Source of the DNA: Sphingomonas sp. Leaf10
GTDB taxonomy: Bacteria > Pseudomonadota > Alphaproteobacteria > Sphingomonadales > Sphingomonadaceae
Reading direction: 5' to 3'
DNA length: 50,064 nt
NCBI RefSeq assembly: GCF_001421245.1
Contig: NZ_LMKE01000006.1
Coordinates: 175,918-225,981 of the forward strand
This document shows positions 35,796-44,196 of the stretch, one piece after another. The notes below the pieces were generated by a model. It was not told the DNA's origin, did no database searches, and saw only the letters and a list, made by a program, of their open reading frames with translations. Each line of letters opens with the position of its first letter. Position 1 is the first letter of the stretch. The position numbers and the translations under genes are program-made.

Positions 35796-36484
35796 CAGCG
35801 TGCTTCCTGTCGGGTGCCGGACATGGCGGTGATGGTGATGTGCGCGGGCGCATAGCCATGCGCGGCAAGCAGGGCGGCGACCTCGTCGGCCAGGGCCGCG
35901 CGGTCGCGTTCGTCCAGCCCGGCGACCTGCGCGACGACCTCGACGCCGTGTGCCACCGCCTGCACCACGACCGCCACGAACGAGCCGGTCGGGATCGGAC
36001 GCTGGCGGACCGGCGGCCGGGGCTGGACCGGTGCAGCCGTGATCGCGCGGGACGATGGCGCGCGCGGCGCGGTGACGGTTGCCGTCGCCGGCAATGGTGC
36101 CACGAACTGCGGCGCAGTCGACTTGGCAACGGCCGGCAGCATCGGTGCTACGACGGGTGCTGGCGTTTTCGTATCGGCGACCGGCGTGGCGACGGAAGCG
36201 GCTGGCCCCTCGACCGAAGACACCACCGGAACCTCGGTGGCCGGCTCGACCGACGCCCCCGACAACACCGTCGCAACCACCGCTGCCGGCATCGCGACCG
36301 ACGTGCCGAAGAACCCGTCCTGATTGAACCGCTCGGCCTGTACCTCGATCTTCGTCGCCGATGCCGGCTCCACGGCAAGCAAGTCGGCAAAACGCAGCGT
36401 CGGCACCGCGACGACCGGCACGCCCGCCACCATCGGCTCCTCGCCCCGGAAACCGGTCGGCAGGTCGGTCAGCGGCGGGATCAT
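35795..36484 (-). CDS. Putative FliK-like hook-length control protein
   Basis: A 229-residue Pro/Ala/Val-rich protein. The middle (residues ~60-165) is low complexity. The final ~65 residues are a compact mixed alpha/beta piece (VAVVVQAVAHGVEVVAQVAG, DERDRAALADEVAALLAAHG, ITITAMSG) that could be a shortened FliK C-terminal domain. Its place between fliJ and flgD is where fliK normally sits. There is no clear FliK signature, so this is inference from position. The start overlaps the fliJ stop (ATGA). Confidence 0.6.
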   Translation of the reverse strand: MIPPLTDLPTGFRGEEPMVAGVPVVAVPTLRFADLLAVEPASATKIEVQAERFNQDGFFGTSVAMPAAVVATVLSGASVEPATEVPVVSSVEGPAASVATPVADTKTPAPVVAPMLPAVAKSTAPQFVAPLPATATVTAPRAPSSRAITAAPVQPRPPVRQRPIPTGSFVAVVVQAVAHGVEVVAQVAGLDERDRAALADEVAALLAAHGYAPAHITITAMSGTRQEAR

Positions 36485-36924
36485 CGCTGAATCCACTTCA
36501 GCGCCGCGCGATCGGTGATCGCCATTAACGCGCGTTCGTCGGCATGACTGCGCGCCTTCCGCACGGCGGCATCGGCCTGCGTCGCGACTGCCTCGTTCCG
36601 CGCCTGTTCCCGGCGCGTCGTCTCCGCCGCCGCTTCGGTTGCCCGCGCCGCTGCCCGCCGCGTTTCCGCGGCCGACGTCTGCGCTTCGGAACGGGCTGTC
36701 AGCACCCGCGCATACGCCCCGCCCAGCGCCGGATCGAACCGTTCGCGCACCTGCCGCTGCCACGCATCCGCCGCATCGATCAACGCGCTATCGGCCGCCG
36801 CCAGGGCATGCTCGGCGTCACGCTCCGCCAACACCGTCCGGCGATGCTCTGCCTGCGCACAATCGACCCGCAACGCCGCGATCGTCCGCAGCGCCCGCCA
36901 CGCGCGCCCTACGCGATCAGCCAT
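36481..36924 (-). CDS. fliJ: FliJ-like flagellar export chaperone
   Basis: A 147-residue, almost wholly helical protein rich in Ala, Arg and Glu, forming a long coiled coil (for example AEAAAETTRREQARNEAVAT). FliJ acts as the stalk of the FliI ATPase ring and escorts export substrates. Sequence conservation in this family is low, so the call rests on coiled-coil character, size and the position directly after fliI, whose 3' end it overlaps by 8 nt. Confidence 0.75.
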   Translation of the reverse strand: MADRVGRAWRALRTIAALRVDCAQAEHRRTVLAERDAEHALAAADSALIDAADAWQRQVRERFDPALGGAYARVLTARSEAQTSAAETRRAAARATEAAAETTRREQARNEAVATQADAAVRKARSHADERALMAITDRAALKWIQR

Positions 36925-38212
36925 GCCGTTTCCCCTGCGCCAGTGTGGTCAGATGTCGCAGCGTTTCGGCGAAGGGCACGGCCACGCCCTGCTCCTGCCG
37001 CAGGAACGCACTGATCCCGTCGCGCGCGGCAATCGCCGCATCGATCGCCGGGTTCGCCCCCGCCTGATACAGTCCGCTGTCGATCATCACCCGTGCTTCG
37101 TCATAGGTGGCAAGGTGCGCGGTCGCCGCCCGCGCCGCCGCTGCATGGGCGGGCGTCATCAGCCGCACCGCCTGTCGGCTGATGCTCCGGATCGGATCGA
37201 TCGCCGGGAAATGCCCGCGATCGGCCAAGGTTCGCGACAACAGGATGTGCCCGTCGAGCAACGCCTTCATTGTCTCCACGATCGGGTCGTCGATCTCGTC
37301 GGTTTCGCTGAGCACGGTCATGATCGCGGTGATCGCGCCACCGGAGCGCACCGCGCCGCACCGTTCGACGATGCGCGGCAGGGCGGCGAAGACATTGGGG
37401 GTGTAAGCGCGCACCGTCGGCGGCTCCCCCGCCGCCAGGCCGATTTCGCGAAGCGCCATCGCCAACCGGGTGATCGAATCCACGACCAGCAGCACATGCT
37501 CGCCCCGGTCGCGCCAATATTCCGCAAGGCACAAGGCGGTCGACACCGCCCGCGCGCGCATCGCCGCGCTCTCGTCCGACGTCGCGGCGACCAGCGTCGC
37601 CGCCTCGCCCCGCGACGACAGCGCCTGCCAGAACCCCGACACCTCACGCCCGCGCTCGCCGACCAGACAGACGATGCGCCGTGTCGCCTCGGTCTGCGCG
37701 ACGATCTGTTCGATCAGGCTGGTCTTGCCGACCCCGCTCGCCGCGAAGACGCCGATGCGCTGTCCCTTCCCCAGCGTCAGCAACCCGTCGATCGCCCGCA
37801 CCCCGGTTTCCAGCAGCGCGGTAGGAGCGATGCGGTCGAGCGCCCCCGGTGCTACGCCGCGCGGGGCGACGCGCGGGTCGGGCCGGATCGCCGCCCCGCC
37901 ATCGATCGGCCGGCCCAGCGCATCGATCGCACGCCCGCCATAGCCGTCGCCGACCCCGACGCCGTTATGCGTAACCGGCTCGACGCGCGTGCCGATCGGT
38001 ACGGCTTTGCCGTCCTCGACCGGTACCAGCACCAGTGTATCGGCATCGACCGCCGCGACCTCGGCCAGCAGCCCGCCGACCCGACATAGCGCGCCGACCG
38101 TCGCCATCGGTCCGCTTGCCTCGATCCGGCCGGGCATCACCCGCCGCACCTCGCCATAGGGCAAGGCGAGATCGAGCTCGGCAATTCGGGTGAGGAAGCG
38201 ATGTTCGGTCAT
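36917..38212 (-). CDS. fliI: Flagellar export ATPase FliI
   Basis: A 431-residue type III export ATPase of the F1-beta-like fold. The Walker A ASGVGKTS is at residues 158-165, followed by VCLVGERGREVSGFW, Walker B VLLVVDSITRLAMALREIGL, and the C-terminal GHFPAIDPIRSISR. FliI energises unfolding and entry of substrates at the flagellar export gate. The start at 38212 overlaps the fliH stop by 4 nt; the longer open frame upstream is fliH in another frame. Confidence 0.96.
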   Translation of the reverse strand: MTEHRFLTRIAELDLALPYGEVRRVMPGRIEASGPMATVGALCRVGGLLAEVAAVDADTLVLVPVEDGKAVPIGTRVEPVTHNGVGVGDGYGGRAIDALGRPIDGGAAIRPDPRVAPRGVAPGALDRIAPTALLETGVRAIDGLLTLGKGQRIGVFAASGVGKTSLIEQIVAQTEATRRIVCLVGERGREVSGFWQALSSRGEAATLVAATSDESAAMRARAVSTALCLAEYWRDRGEHVLLVVDSITRLAMALREIGLAAGEPPTVRAYTPNVFAALPRIVERCGAVRSGGAITAIMTVLSETDEIDDPIVETMKALLDGHILLSRTLADRGHFPAIDPIRSISRQAVRLMTPAHAAAARAATAHLATYDEARVMIDSGLYQAGANPAIDAAIAARDGISAFLRQEQGVAVPFAETLRHLTTLAQGKRHG

Positions 38213-38823
38213 GCCCTGGCCATTTCGTCCAGCGCCTGTGCGATCGCCGCCCATTGCTGCGGCACGTCGAGGTCGATCTGCCCCAACCGCACGCCAATCC
38301 GGCACGCCCCCGATGGCAAACCGGGATCGATCGTGACTTGGCCGTGCCCGGCCAGTGACGCCGCGTCGGTAAAATCATTGCCGCTCACCCGCACCGTCAG
38401 CCCGGTCCGGTCGCGCAACTTCCCCAGCCGGTGGTCGAGGGCATCGACGACCATCGCCGCCATCGCCTCGGGCCGGGCAAACACCCGGTCGAGGCAGGCG
38501 CGCGCGAGTGCCGCGGCAAGGCCATCGAGCGCCTGCAACCGTTCGGACAGACGCTGCGCTTCCGCCGCCAGTCCTTTGGCCAGCAGGTCGGCCCGCTCGT
38601 GCTCGCTACGTTCGACCGACGCGATCCCGGCCTTGCGCCCTTCCGCCAGACCCTCCTCGCGCGCCTTGGCGATCGCGATCCTGGCCGCCTCCGCCGCCCG
38701 GACCGCATCCGCGCGCAATGCCGCGAGTTCGGCGCGCAGACGCTCGGCTTCGTCAATCGCCACCGTCGGCGGCGCAACGAGTGCGCGAACCGAGGTAGCA
38801 TCGGTCGGTTTGAGCACCGCCAT
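38209..38823 (-). CDS. fliH: Flagellar export ATPase regulator FliH
   Basis: A 204-residue protein that binds FliI and anchors it to the C-ring. The N-terminal half is a long Ala/Arg/Glu helix including the FliH-type AKAREEGLAEGRKAGIASVE, and the C-terminal half (residues ~110-200) is the FliH/SctL globular part with LTVRVSGNDF and VTIDPGLPSGACRIGVRLG. It overlaps fliI and lies 1 nt after the small gene in the fliG position. Confidence 0.9.
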   Translation of the reverse strand: MAVLKPTDATSVRALVAPPTVAIDEAERLRAELAALRADAVRAAEAARIAIAKAREEGLAEGRKAGIASVERSEHERADLLAKGLAAEAQRLSERLQALDGLAAALARACLDRVFARPEAMAAMVVDALDHRLGKLRDRTGLTVRVSGNDFTDAASLAGHGQVTIDPGLPSGACRIGVRLGQIDLDVPQQWAAIAQALDEMARA

Positions 38824-38824
38824 G

Positions 38825-39115
38825 TCAGCGCCCCCCGATCGCGCCGCGCAACCGGCCGAGCAGCGACGGCCCCGGTCCCGGCAGAACCGGCGTGGCGAAC
38901 GCTTCCGCCGCCTTGGCCAGCGCTACCCGCCCGGCGGCCGTCATCGCTTCGCCCGGATCGGCCAGCCGCGCCGCGATATCGGCAGCAAACGGCGTCGCTA
39001 GCGGCACCGCCTCGACCCGCAGCCGCTCGGCCGGAGTCAGCCGCGCCAGCACCGCGCGCCGATCGGCCGGCGGCAACGCGCGCAACCGTGCGATCGGATC
39101 GTCAGCCGGCGACAT
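38825..39115 (-). CDS. 96-residue protein in the position of fliG
   Basis: A short protein beginning MSPADDPIARLRALPPADRR, overlapping the fliF 3' end by 14 nt and followed after 1 nt by fliH. That is the slot fliG (about 330 residues) holds in standard flagellar clusters. The piece RLRALPPADRRAVLARLTPAERLRV recalls the helix pairs of FliG/MgtE-N domains, but the FliG C-terminal torque helix with its charged residues is absent. It may be a reduced FliG, a remnant or an unrelated adaptor. I cannot assign it with confidence. Confidence 0.6.
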   Translation of the reverse strand: MSPADDPIARLRALPPADRRAVLARLTPAERLRVEAVPLATPFAADIAARLADPGEAMTAAGRVALAKAAEAFATPVLPGPGPSLLGRLRGAIGGR

Positions 39116-40289
39116 GCTCGCCCCCCTCCGGCTCGATCCGCCGCCGCAGCAAAGCCGCGAACGCTTCCTGTTCGGCACCCGACAACCGCGTCGCCCGCAT
39201 CCGACGCAGCGCCACGGCGATCAGGGCAAAGACACCCAATGCCGCCAGCGCCCATGGCCACCATGCCGGCGCCGCCACCGGCTCGCTCGCCACGATCGGC
39301 GGCACATAGGTCGGCACCGTCGGCGCGACCGGTGGCGCGGATGTGCCCGTTTCGAACGACAGCGTATCGCCCTGCGCATCGTCCAGCCCGACCGCCGGCC
39401 GGATCGCCCCCGCCAGTGCCGCCTGCTCGCCCGCATCCAGCGGCTTGGGCGTCACCAGCGTGATGCGCAGCCGGAAATTGCGTGCGCCGTCCGCCTCGCC
39501 CGGCGTCCAGTTCGCCGGATCGACGATCGCATCGCCCTGCGCCAGCACCTCGACGCGCAGTTCGTGGCGCAGGCCGGGCCGGACGCCTTCGATCGCGGCG
39601 CGGGCACGGGCCTTGTAATAATTCTCGACCGCCGTCGTCGCATCGCCCTCGACTGGCTGCGGCGCGGCATCGGCGCTGACGACCCGGCCGTCGGCATCGA
39701 GCACCACCACGCGTTGGGCGGGCAGGTCGGGCACGGCGGCCGCGACCAGTCGCTGGATTCCGGCCACCTTCGCCGCATCGGGCGCCGCAGCCTCCCGCAT
39801 CTGCACCGTCACCGCCGCGCTCGGTTCGATCCGGTCGTCGCGGAACAGCGTGCGTTCGGGCAGCGCGAGGTGGACGCGCGCGCTTTCCACGCCGTCCATC
39901 AGTGCGATGGTGCGGACCAGTTCCCCCTGCAACGCGCGCTGGTAATTGATCTTCTGGGCGAAGTTGGTCAGGCCCATGTCGGACTTGTTGAACAGTTCGA
40001 ACCCGACCTCGCCCACATCGGCCCGGACCATCGCCAGCCGCGTCGCATCCGCCTCGCCGCTCGGCACCAGCACCGTCGTGCCCCCGTCGCGCAGTTCATA
40101 GGGCGTACCGCGCTTGTCGAGTTCGGCGACGATCGCCGCCGCCTCCCCCGGCCGGACATGATCGGCCAAGGTTGAATATCCGTCGCGCAAAAACGCCCAA
40201 TACGCCCCGCCAAGCAACCCCAGCACGACCACGAACACGCCACCGATCAACATCCATTGCCGGCGCGGCGAAGGAGCAGCGTCGCTCAT
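39102..40289 (-). CDS. fliF: Flagellar MS-ring protein FliF, short form
   Basis: A 395-residue MS-ring protein with one transmembrane helix near residues 13-32 and a second near 343-362. Between them is the periplasmic YscJ/FliF domain (FELFNKSDMGLTNFAQKINY, RALQGELVRTIALMDGVESA, RVHLALPERTLF) and a FliF C-domain part. The family is usually ~550 residues. The cytoplasmic tail after the second helix is only ~33 residues (ends EPEGGEHVAG) and does not show the conserved FliG-binding end. It overlaps fliE (ATGA). Confidence 0.92.
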   Translation of the reverse strand: MSDAAPSPRRQWMLIGGVFVVVLGLLGGAYWAFLRDGYSTLADHVRPGEAAAIVAELDKRGTPYELRDGGTTVLVPSGEADATRLAMVRADVGEVGFELFNKSDMGLTNFAQKINYQRALQGELVRTIALMDGVESARVHLALPERTLFRDDRIEPSAAVTVQMREAAAPDAAKVAGIQRLVAAAVPDLPAQRVVVLDADGRVVSADAAPQPVEGDATTAVENYYKARARAAIEGVRPGLRHELRVEVLAQGDAIVDPANWTPGEADGARNFRLRITLVTPKPLDAGEQAALAGAIRPAVGLDDAQGDTLSFETGTSAPPVAPTVPTYVPPIVASEPVAAPAWWPWALAALGVFALIAVALRRMRATRLSGAEQEAFAALLRRRIEPEGGEHVAG

Positions 40290-40594
40290 AGCTGCATGTT
40301 CATCAGGTCGCGATATCCCTCGACCAGCCGGGCGCGGACCTGCATCGCCAGTTCGACCGACAGCCGCGCTTCCTCCAGCGCCATCCTCACCTGATGAATG
40401 GGCACGCTGTCATCGACCGCGAAGCGCCGCACCAGCGCGTCGGCCGCGTCGAGCTTGGCATCCAGCGCGTGCAGCCCCGACAGCAGCAACGCCCCGAACC
40501 CCTGCGCCGGCGGCGGCGGCGGGGCGACCGGCCCCAGTTGCAGCGCCAGCGGCGCGGCGGTCACCCCGGCCAGTGGCGGGATCGCCCCGCTCAC
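40286..40594 (-). CDS. fliE: Flagellar rod/MS-ring junction protein FliE
   Basis: A 102-residue protein linking the MS ring to the rod. The C-terminal half holds the FliE signature (VPIHQVRMALEEARLSVELA, MQVRARLVEGYRDLMNMQ). The N-terminus is Pro-rich and weakly conserved. It overlaps both flgC (upstream) and fliF (downstream) by 4 nt. Confidence 0.93.
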   Translation of the reverse strand: MSGAIPPLAGVTAAPLALQLGPVAPPPPPAQGFGALLLSGLHALDAKLDAADALVRRFAVDDSVPIHQVRMALEEARLSVELAMQVRARLVEGYRDLMNMQL

Positions 40595-40977
40595 GACTGC
40601 TTCCCCAGATCGAGCGCACGCGCGTACAGCTGGTGCGCGATCCCCATCGCGGTCAAATTCGCCTCATAGGCGCGCGCGGTGCGGATCATCAGCGCCATTT
40701 CGCCGGCCTGATCGAGATCGGGATATTCAACGAACCCCTCGGCATCGGCCTGCAAATGGCCGGGTTCGTGGACGCGGCGCACCCCGTTCGCGACCGGTTG
40801 CAACCCCGTGACGCCGACCCCCGATCGCACCAGCGACCCGAAGCCCGCCATCGGTCCGGTCAGCAGCCGCTGCGCGCGGTACCCGGTGGTATTGGCGTTC
40901 GCGATGTTCGCGGCGATGACCTGCAAACGCTGCCATTCGACGTCTAGGCCGGTACGGCTGATCCGGGCGGCGTCCAT
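40591..40977 (-). CDS. flgC: Flagellar proximal rod protein FlgC
   Basis: A 128-residue rod protein. The N-terminal rod motif is SRTGLDVEWQRLQVIAANIA followed by NANTTGYRAQR. The C-terminus has YPDLDQAGEMALMIRTARAY and ends LYARALDLGKQS, matching the FlgC pattern. The start shares one base with the flgB stop. It is slightly shorter than enterobacterial FlgC. Confidence 0.93.
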   Translation of the reverse strand: MDAARISRTGLDVEWQRLQVIAANIANANTTGYRAQRLLTGPMAGFGSLVRSGVGVTGLQPVANGVRRVHEPGHLQADAEGFVEYPDLDQAGEMALMIRTARAYEANLTAMGIAHQLYARALDLGKQS

Positions 40978-41321
40978 CAGCGCCCGCCCGCGATCGCGGC
41001 GCGCATCAGCCCCATCTCGCGCCCCAGCACGTCGATCAGCGCGGCGAAGCGCAGCGACGTTTCCGAAGCGGTGGCGAGTTCGAGGTCGAGCCGCGCTTCG
41101 GTCCCGAACGCCGGCGTCACGCCCCACGACGTTACCGGCCGGACGCCCGCGACCGCATCGGCACCCCGCCCGGCGGCGCTGCGCAGCGCTCCTTCGAAAT
41201 CGACCCGCATCGGCCGGTATCCCGGCGAATTGGCGTTGGCGATATTCGCCGCGGTCGCCTCGGCCCGGGCGGTCAGCCCGTCGAGCGCCCTGGCGATGAC
41301 GACCGATGTCAGCGCATCCAT
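40977..41321 (-). CDS. flgB: Flagellar proximal rod protein FlgB
   Basis: A 114-residue rod protein with the family's N-terminal TARAEATAANIANANSPGYR and a C-terminal helix (SETSLRFAALIDVLGREMGL). FlgB, with FlgC and FlgF, builds the proximal rod and is exported by the type III gate. It starts 10 nt after flgI and overlaps flgC. Confidence 0.93.
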   Translation of the reverse strand: MDALTSVVIARALDGLTARAEATAANIANANSPGYRPMRVDFEGALRSAAGRGADAVAGVRPVTSWGVTPAFGTEARLDLELATASETSLRFAALIDVLGREMGLMRAAIAGGR

Positions 41322-41331
41322 TTGAACTTCC

Positions 41332-42456
41332 TCACTTTACGATCAAATCGGCGTGCAAGGCGCCGGCGGCCTTGATGGCCTGCAGGATGCCGATCATCCG
41401 CTGGGTATCGACGCGGGCGCGCGACAGGCCCTGCACCAGATCGGCGATGGTGGTGTTGGCGAAGCGGATGGTCGCGTCGCCGCTGCCCTGCCGCACGTCC
41501 AATTTGGTGTTGGTGACGATCAGGCTGCGGACGCCCGCACCCGCTTCAACGTCGCTGGCGAAGCCGGCATAGAAATCGGGCTGCGACGCGAAATTATCGG
41601 CCACGACCGACACCTTGATATCGCCCTGCGCGATCACGACCGACGACAGCGTCACGTCGCCGCCCGCCACGACGGTGCCGGTGCGTTCGTTGATGACCAC
41701 GCGGCGCGTCGCCGCCGGCTCGACCCCGACATTCTCGATCGCCGCCAGAAACCCGGTCAGCCCGGCCGCGCCGCCGCCATAACGCACCCGCACCTCATCG
41801 GCGTTGCGCGCCCATGCCACACCCGCGCCGAAGCGCCGCACGATCCCGGCCGCGACGCGTTCGGCGGTCTCGAAACTCGGATCGGCCAGCAGGAACGACA
41901 CCTCTCCACCGGGTTTCAGGATATTGCTGTCGACCGCCGTCTCGATCGTCGCGCCGCCTTCGAGGATCGCGGAGGTCGGATAATTGCGCTGTTCGCGGTT
42001 CAGATCGCTGTCGAAGCGATGCCCGCCGACCAGCAGCGGTCCCTGCGCCAGCGCATAGGGTTTGCCATCCGGCCCCAGCAGAGGCGTCATCACCAGCGTA
42101 CCGCCGGCCAGACTGCGTGCATCGCCGATCGATGCGATCGTCGCGTCGATCCGGTCGCCGACATTGGCGGAGGGCGGCAACATGCCGGTCACCATCACCA
42201 CCGCGACGTTGCGGCTGCTGATCTCCGCCTCGGCGACATTGGTGCCCAGGCGATTGAGGACATTGCGCAGCGCCTGCCGCGTCACGACGCTGCGCCGTGT
42301 ATCGCCCGATCCGGACAGGCCGACGACCAGCCCATATCCGACCAGCGCATTCTGTCGCCAGCCATCGAACCGGCCGAGCGCCTTGATCGGCACCGACTGC
42401 GCACCCGCCGGCCCGGCCAGCAGCAACAGCGGCGCAAGTGCGAAGAGGAACCGCAT
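41332..42456 (-). CDS. flgI: Flagellar P-ring protein FlgI
   Basis: A 374-residue periplasmic P-ring protein with a Sec signal peptide (LFALAPLLLLAGPAGA). Motifs include KALGRFDGWRQNALVGYGLV, SSRNVAVVMVTGMLPP, and the C-terminal LVQGLSRARVDTQRMIGILQ. Length is standard. The start shares one base with the FlgA-FlgH fusion stop; a TTG at 42459 is a weaker alternative. Confidence 0.96.
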   Translation of the reverse strand: MRFLFALAPLLLLAGPAGAQSVPIKALGRFDGWRQNALVGYGLVVGLSGSGDTRRSVVTRQALRNVLNRLGTNVAEAEISSRNVAVVMVTGMLPPSANVGDRIDATIASIGDARSLAGGTLVMTPLLGPDGKPYALAQGPLLVGGHRFDSDLNREQRNYPTSAILEGGATIETAVDSNILKPGGEVSFLLADPSFETAERVAAGIVRRFGAGVAWARNADEVRVRYGGGAAGLTGFLAAIENVGVEPAATRRVVINERTGTVVAGGDVTLSSVVIAQGDIKVSVVADNFASQPDFYAGFASDVEAGAGVRSLIVTNTKLDVRQGSGDATIRFANTTIADLVQGLSRARVDTQRMIGILQAIKAAGALHADLIVK

Positions 42457-43400
42457 CAACCCAGCCCCAACGCGCCGAACAGGCGATTGAGCAGCCCCGG
42501 CCGGCTGCCGCGCGATACGAAGCCGCGCCCGCCATAATCGATCTCGGCATCGGCGATGCGCGACGACAACACGCTGTTGTCCGGCCCGATATCGGCCACG
42601 CGGATACGCCCGCGCACCCCGACCTCGGTCCGCTCGCCATTGATCGCCATGCGTTGCCGCCCGGTGACGATCAGGTCGCCATTGGGCAGTACCGCGCTGA
42701 CCGTCGCGCTCAACCGCGTGACCAGCCGCTCGCTGCGCCGTGCCTCGCCCCGCCCGGTAAAGCCACCACCCAAGGCTGCGCGACCGCCCTCGCTGAGCGA
42801 TCCGGCATCGATCGACGCCGACACATCGGTCGCCTTGCGCGTCGCATTCTGCGCCGAATTGCTGGCATCGGCGCTTTGAAAGACGACGATGGTCAGCGCA
42901 TCGCCGACCTGCGCCGCCCGCTGATCGGTGGCAAGCGCGCCCCAGCCGCCCGGCCGATACAGGTCGTCGCCAACCGCAAGCGGCGCGGCGAACACCTGCC
43001 CCTGTCCGTCGCGCACGAACACCGATCGCCCCGACCTGCCGGGTTGCAGCGTCGTCACCGGCCGCTCGATCATGACCGGCCCCGCGACCGAGCGCAGCGT
43101 CAGGTCGCTACCGTGCGGCAAGACCGGTTCCGGCGTCCAGTCGCGGCGCACCGGCGCAGGGGCCAAAAAGGTGATGGCAACGGTGCCGGTCCCGCCGACC
43201 TGCATGCCCGTCACCCGCCGCACCATCGCCGCGACCGTCGTCGCCGGCAACGTCATCTGCCGCCGCCCGACCGGCAGGCGCAGCACGACCTGCCGCCCCG
43301 CTTCGCCGGCGCCCTGCACCAGATCGGCGAGCGTCACCTCGCGCACGCGCACCTTCGCTTCGGCCACGAGCATCAGCCCGGCCGCCACCGTCATCAGCAT
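42456..43400 (-). CDS. flgH: Fused FlgA (P-ring chaperone)-FlgH (L-ring) protein
   Basis: A 314-residue single ORF covering two normally separate proteins. Residues 1-15 look like a signal peptide (MLMTVAAGLMLVAEA). Residues ~16-141 match FlgA, including its SAF-type end: GSDLTLRSVAGPVMIERPVT then GRSGRSVFVRDGQGQV. From ~145 the L-ring protein FlgH begins at DDLYRPGGWGALATDQRAAQ and continues through VLPNGDLIVTGRQRMAIN and DIGPDNSVLSSRIADAEIDY to the end. There is no cysteine anywhere, so the lipidation site typical of FlgH is missing. Start ATG 43400 has GGGGA 8 nt upstream; ATG 43394 is an alternative. No stop or frameshift separates the halves. Confidence 0.88.
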   Translation of the reverse strand: MLMTVAAGLMLVAEAKVRVREVTLADLVQGAGEAGRQVVLRLPVGRRQMTLPATTVAAMVRRVTGMQVGGTGTVAITFLAPAPVRRDWTPEPVLPHGSDLTLRSVAGPVMIERPVTTLQPGRSGRSVFVRDGQGQVFAAPLAVGDDLYRPGGWGALATDQRAAQVGDALTIVVFQSADASNSAQNATRKATDVSASIDAGSLSEGGRAALGGGFTGRGEARRSERLVTRLSATVSAVLPNGDLIVTGRQRMAINGERTEVGVRGRIRVADIGPDNSVLSSRIADAEIDYGGRGFVSRGSRPGLLNRLFGALGLG

Positions 43401-43422
43401 TGTCCGTTTCCCCGTGTCCGCG

Positions 43423-44196
43423 TCAGCGCCGAAGCGTGTTCGCGATCCCCATCATCTGGTCGGCCGCCTGCAATATCTGCGCATTCGCCGCATAGGCGCG
43501 CTGGACCAGCATCATCCGCACCATCTCTTCGGTCAGTTGCACGTTCGACCGCTCGACCGCGCCCTGGATCACCTGCCCCGCGCCATCCTCGCCCGGCACC
43601 AGTTCCTCAAGGCGCGCGCCATCGGCGACCCGGTACAACCCGCCATCCATCCGCGTCACGTCCGCCGCGTCGTTCAGCCGGACCAGCCGGATCTGCCCCA
43701 GTTCGACCGGCGCCGCGCCGTCGGCCCCCTGTGCCCGCACCGTGCCATCGCCGCTGATCGTCAGTGCGGTCACATCGTCGGGCACGGTGATATTGGCCTT
43801 CAGTGCAAAGCCACCCGCGCCGGTCAGCGCACCATCGTCGCCGACCCGCAACCGCCCGCCGCGCCACAACACGCTCTGCCCGTCCGGCCCCATCAATTCG
43901 ATGAAGCCCGTCCCATCGATCGCCACGTCCATCGCCGCGCCGGTCCGCTGCAACTCGCCGGGATCGTTCAGCATGAACTGCAAATCCAGCGCCACCCCGG
44001 CCAGGGTCGGCGCCGCCGATTGCAGATCGGCGGGCAGCAACATCGCATCGGGCCGGCTGGCGACGACATCCGCAAAGCGTATTTCCGACCGCTTGAAACC
44101 GGACGTGTTGATGTTCGAAATGTTATTGGCGATCGCATCCAGCGCCAGCTGTTGCGTGCGCAACCCGATCGCACCGATCTGATAGGCGTCGCTCAT
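43423..44196 (-). CDS. flgG: Flagellar distal rod protein FlgG
   Basis: A 257-residue distal-rod protein. The N-terminus (GLRTQQLALDAIANNISNIN, TSGFKRSEI) and C-terminus (GAVERSNVQLTEEMVRMMLV, QAADQMMGIANTLRR) carry the axial-protein heptads. Its size matches FlgG. It overlaps the flgF stop by 4 nt and precedes the FlgA-FlgH fusion by 22 nt. Confidence 0.94.
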   Translation of the reverse strand: MSDAYQIGAIGLRTQQLALDAIANNISNINTSGFKRSEIRFADVVASRPDAMLLPADLQSAAPTLAGVALDLQFMLNDPGELQRTGAAMDVAIDGTGFIELMGPDGQSVLWRGGRLRVGDDGALTGAGGFALKANITVPDDVTALTISGDGTVRAQGADGAAPVELGQIRLVRLNDAADVTRMDGGLYRVADGARLEELVPGEDGAGQVIQGAVERSNVQLTEEMVRMMLVQRAYAANAQILQAADQMMGIANTLRR

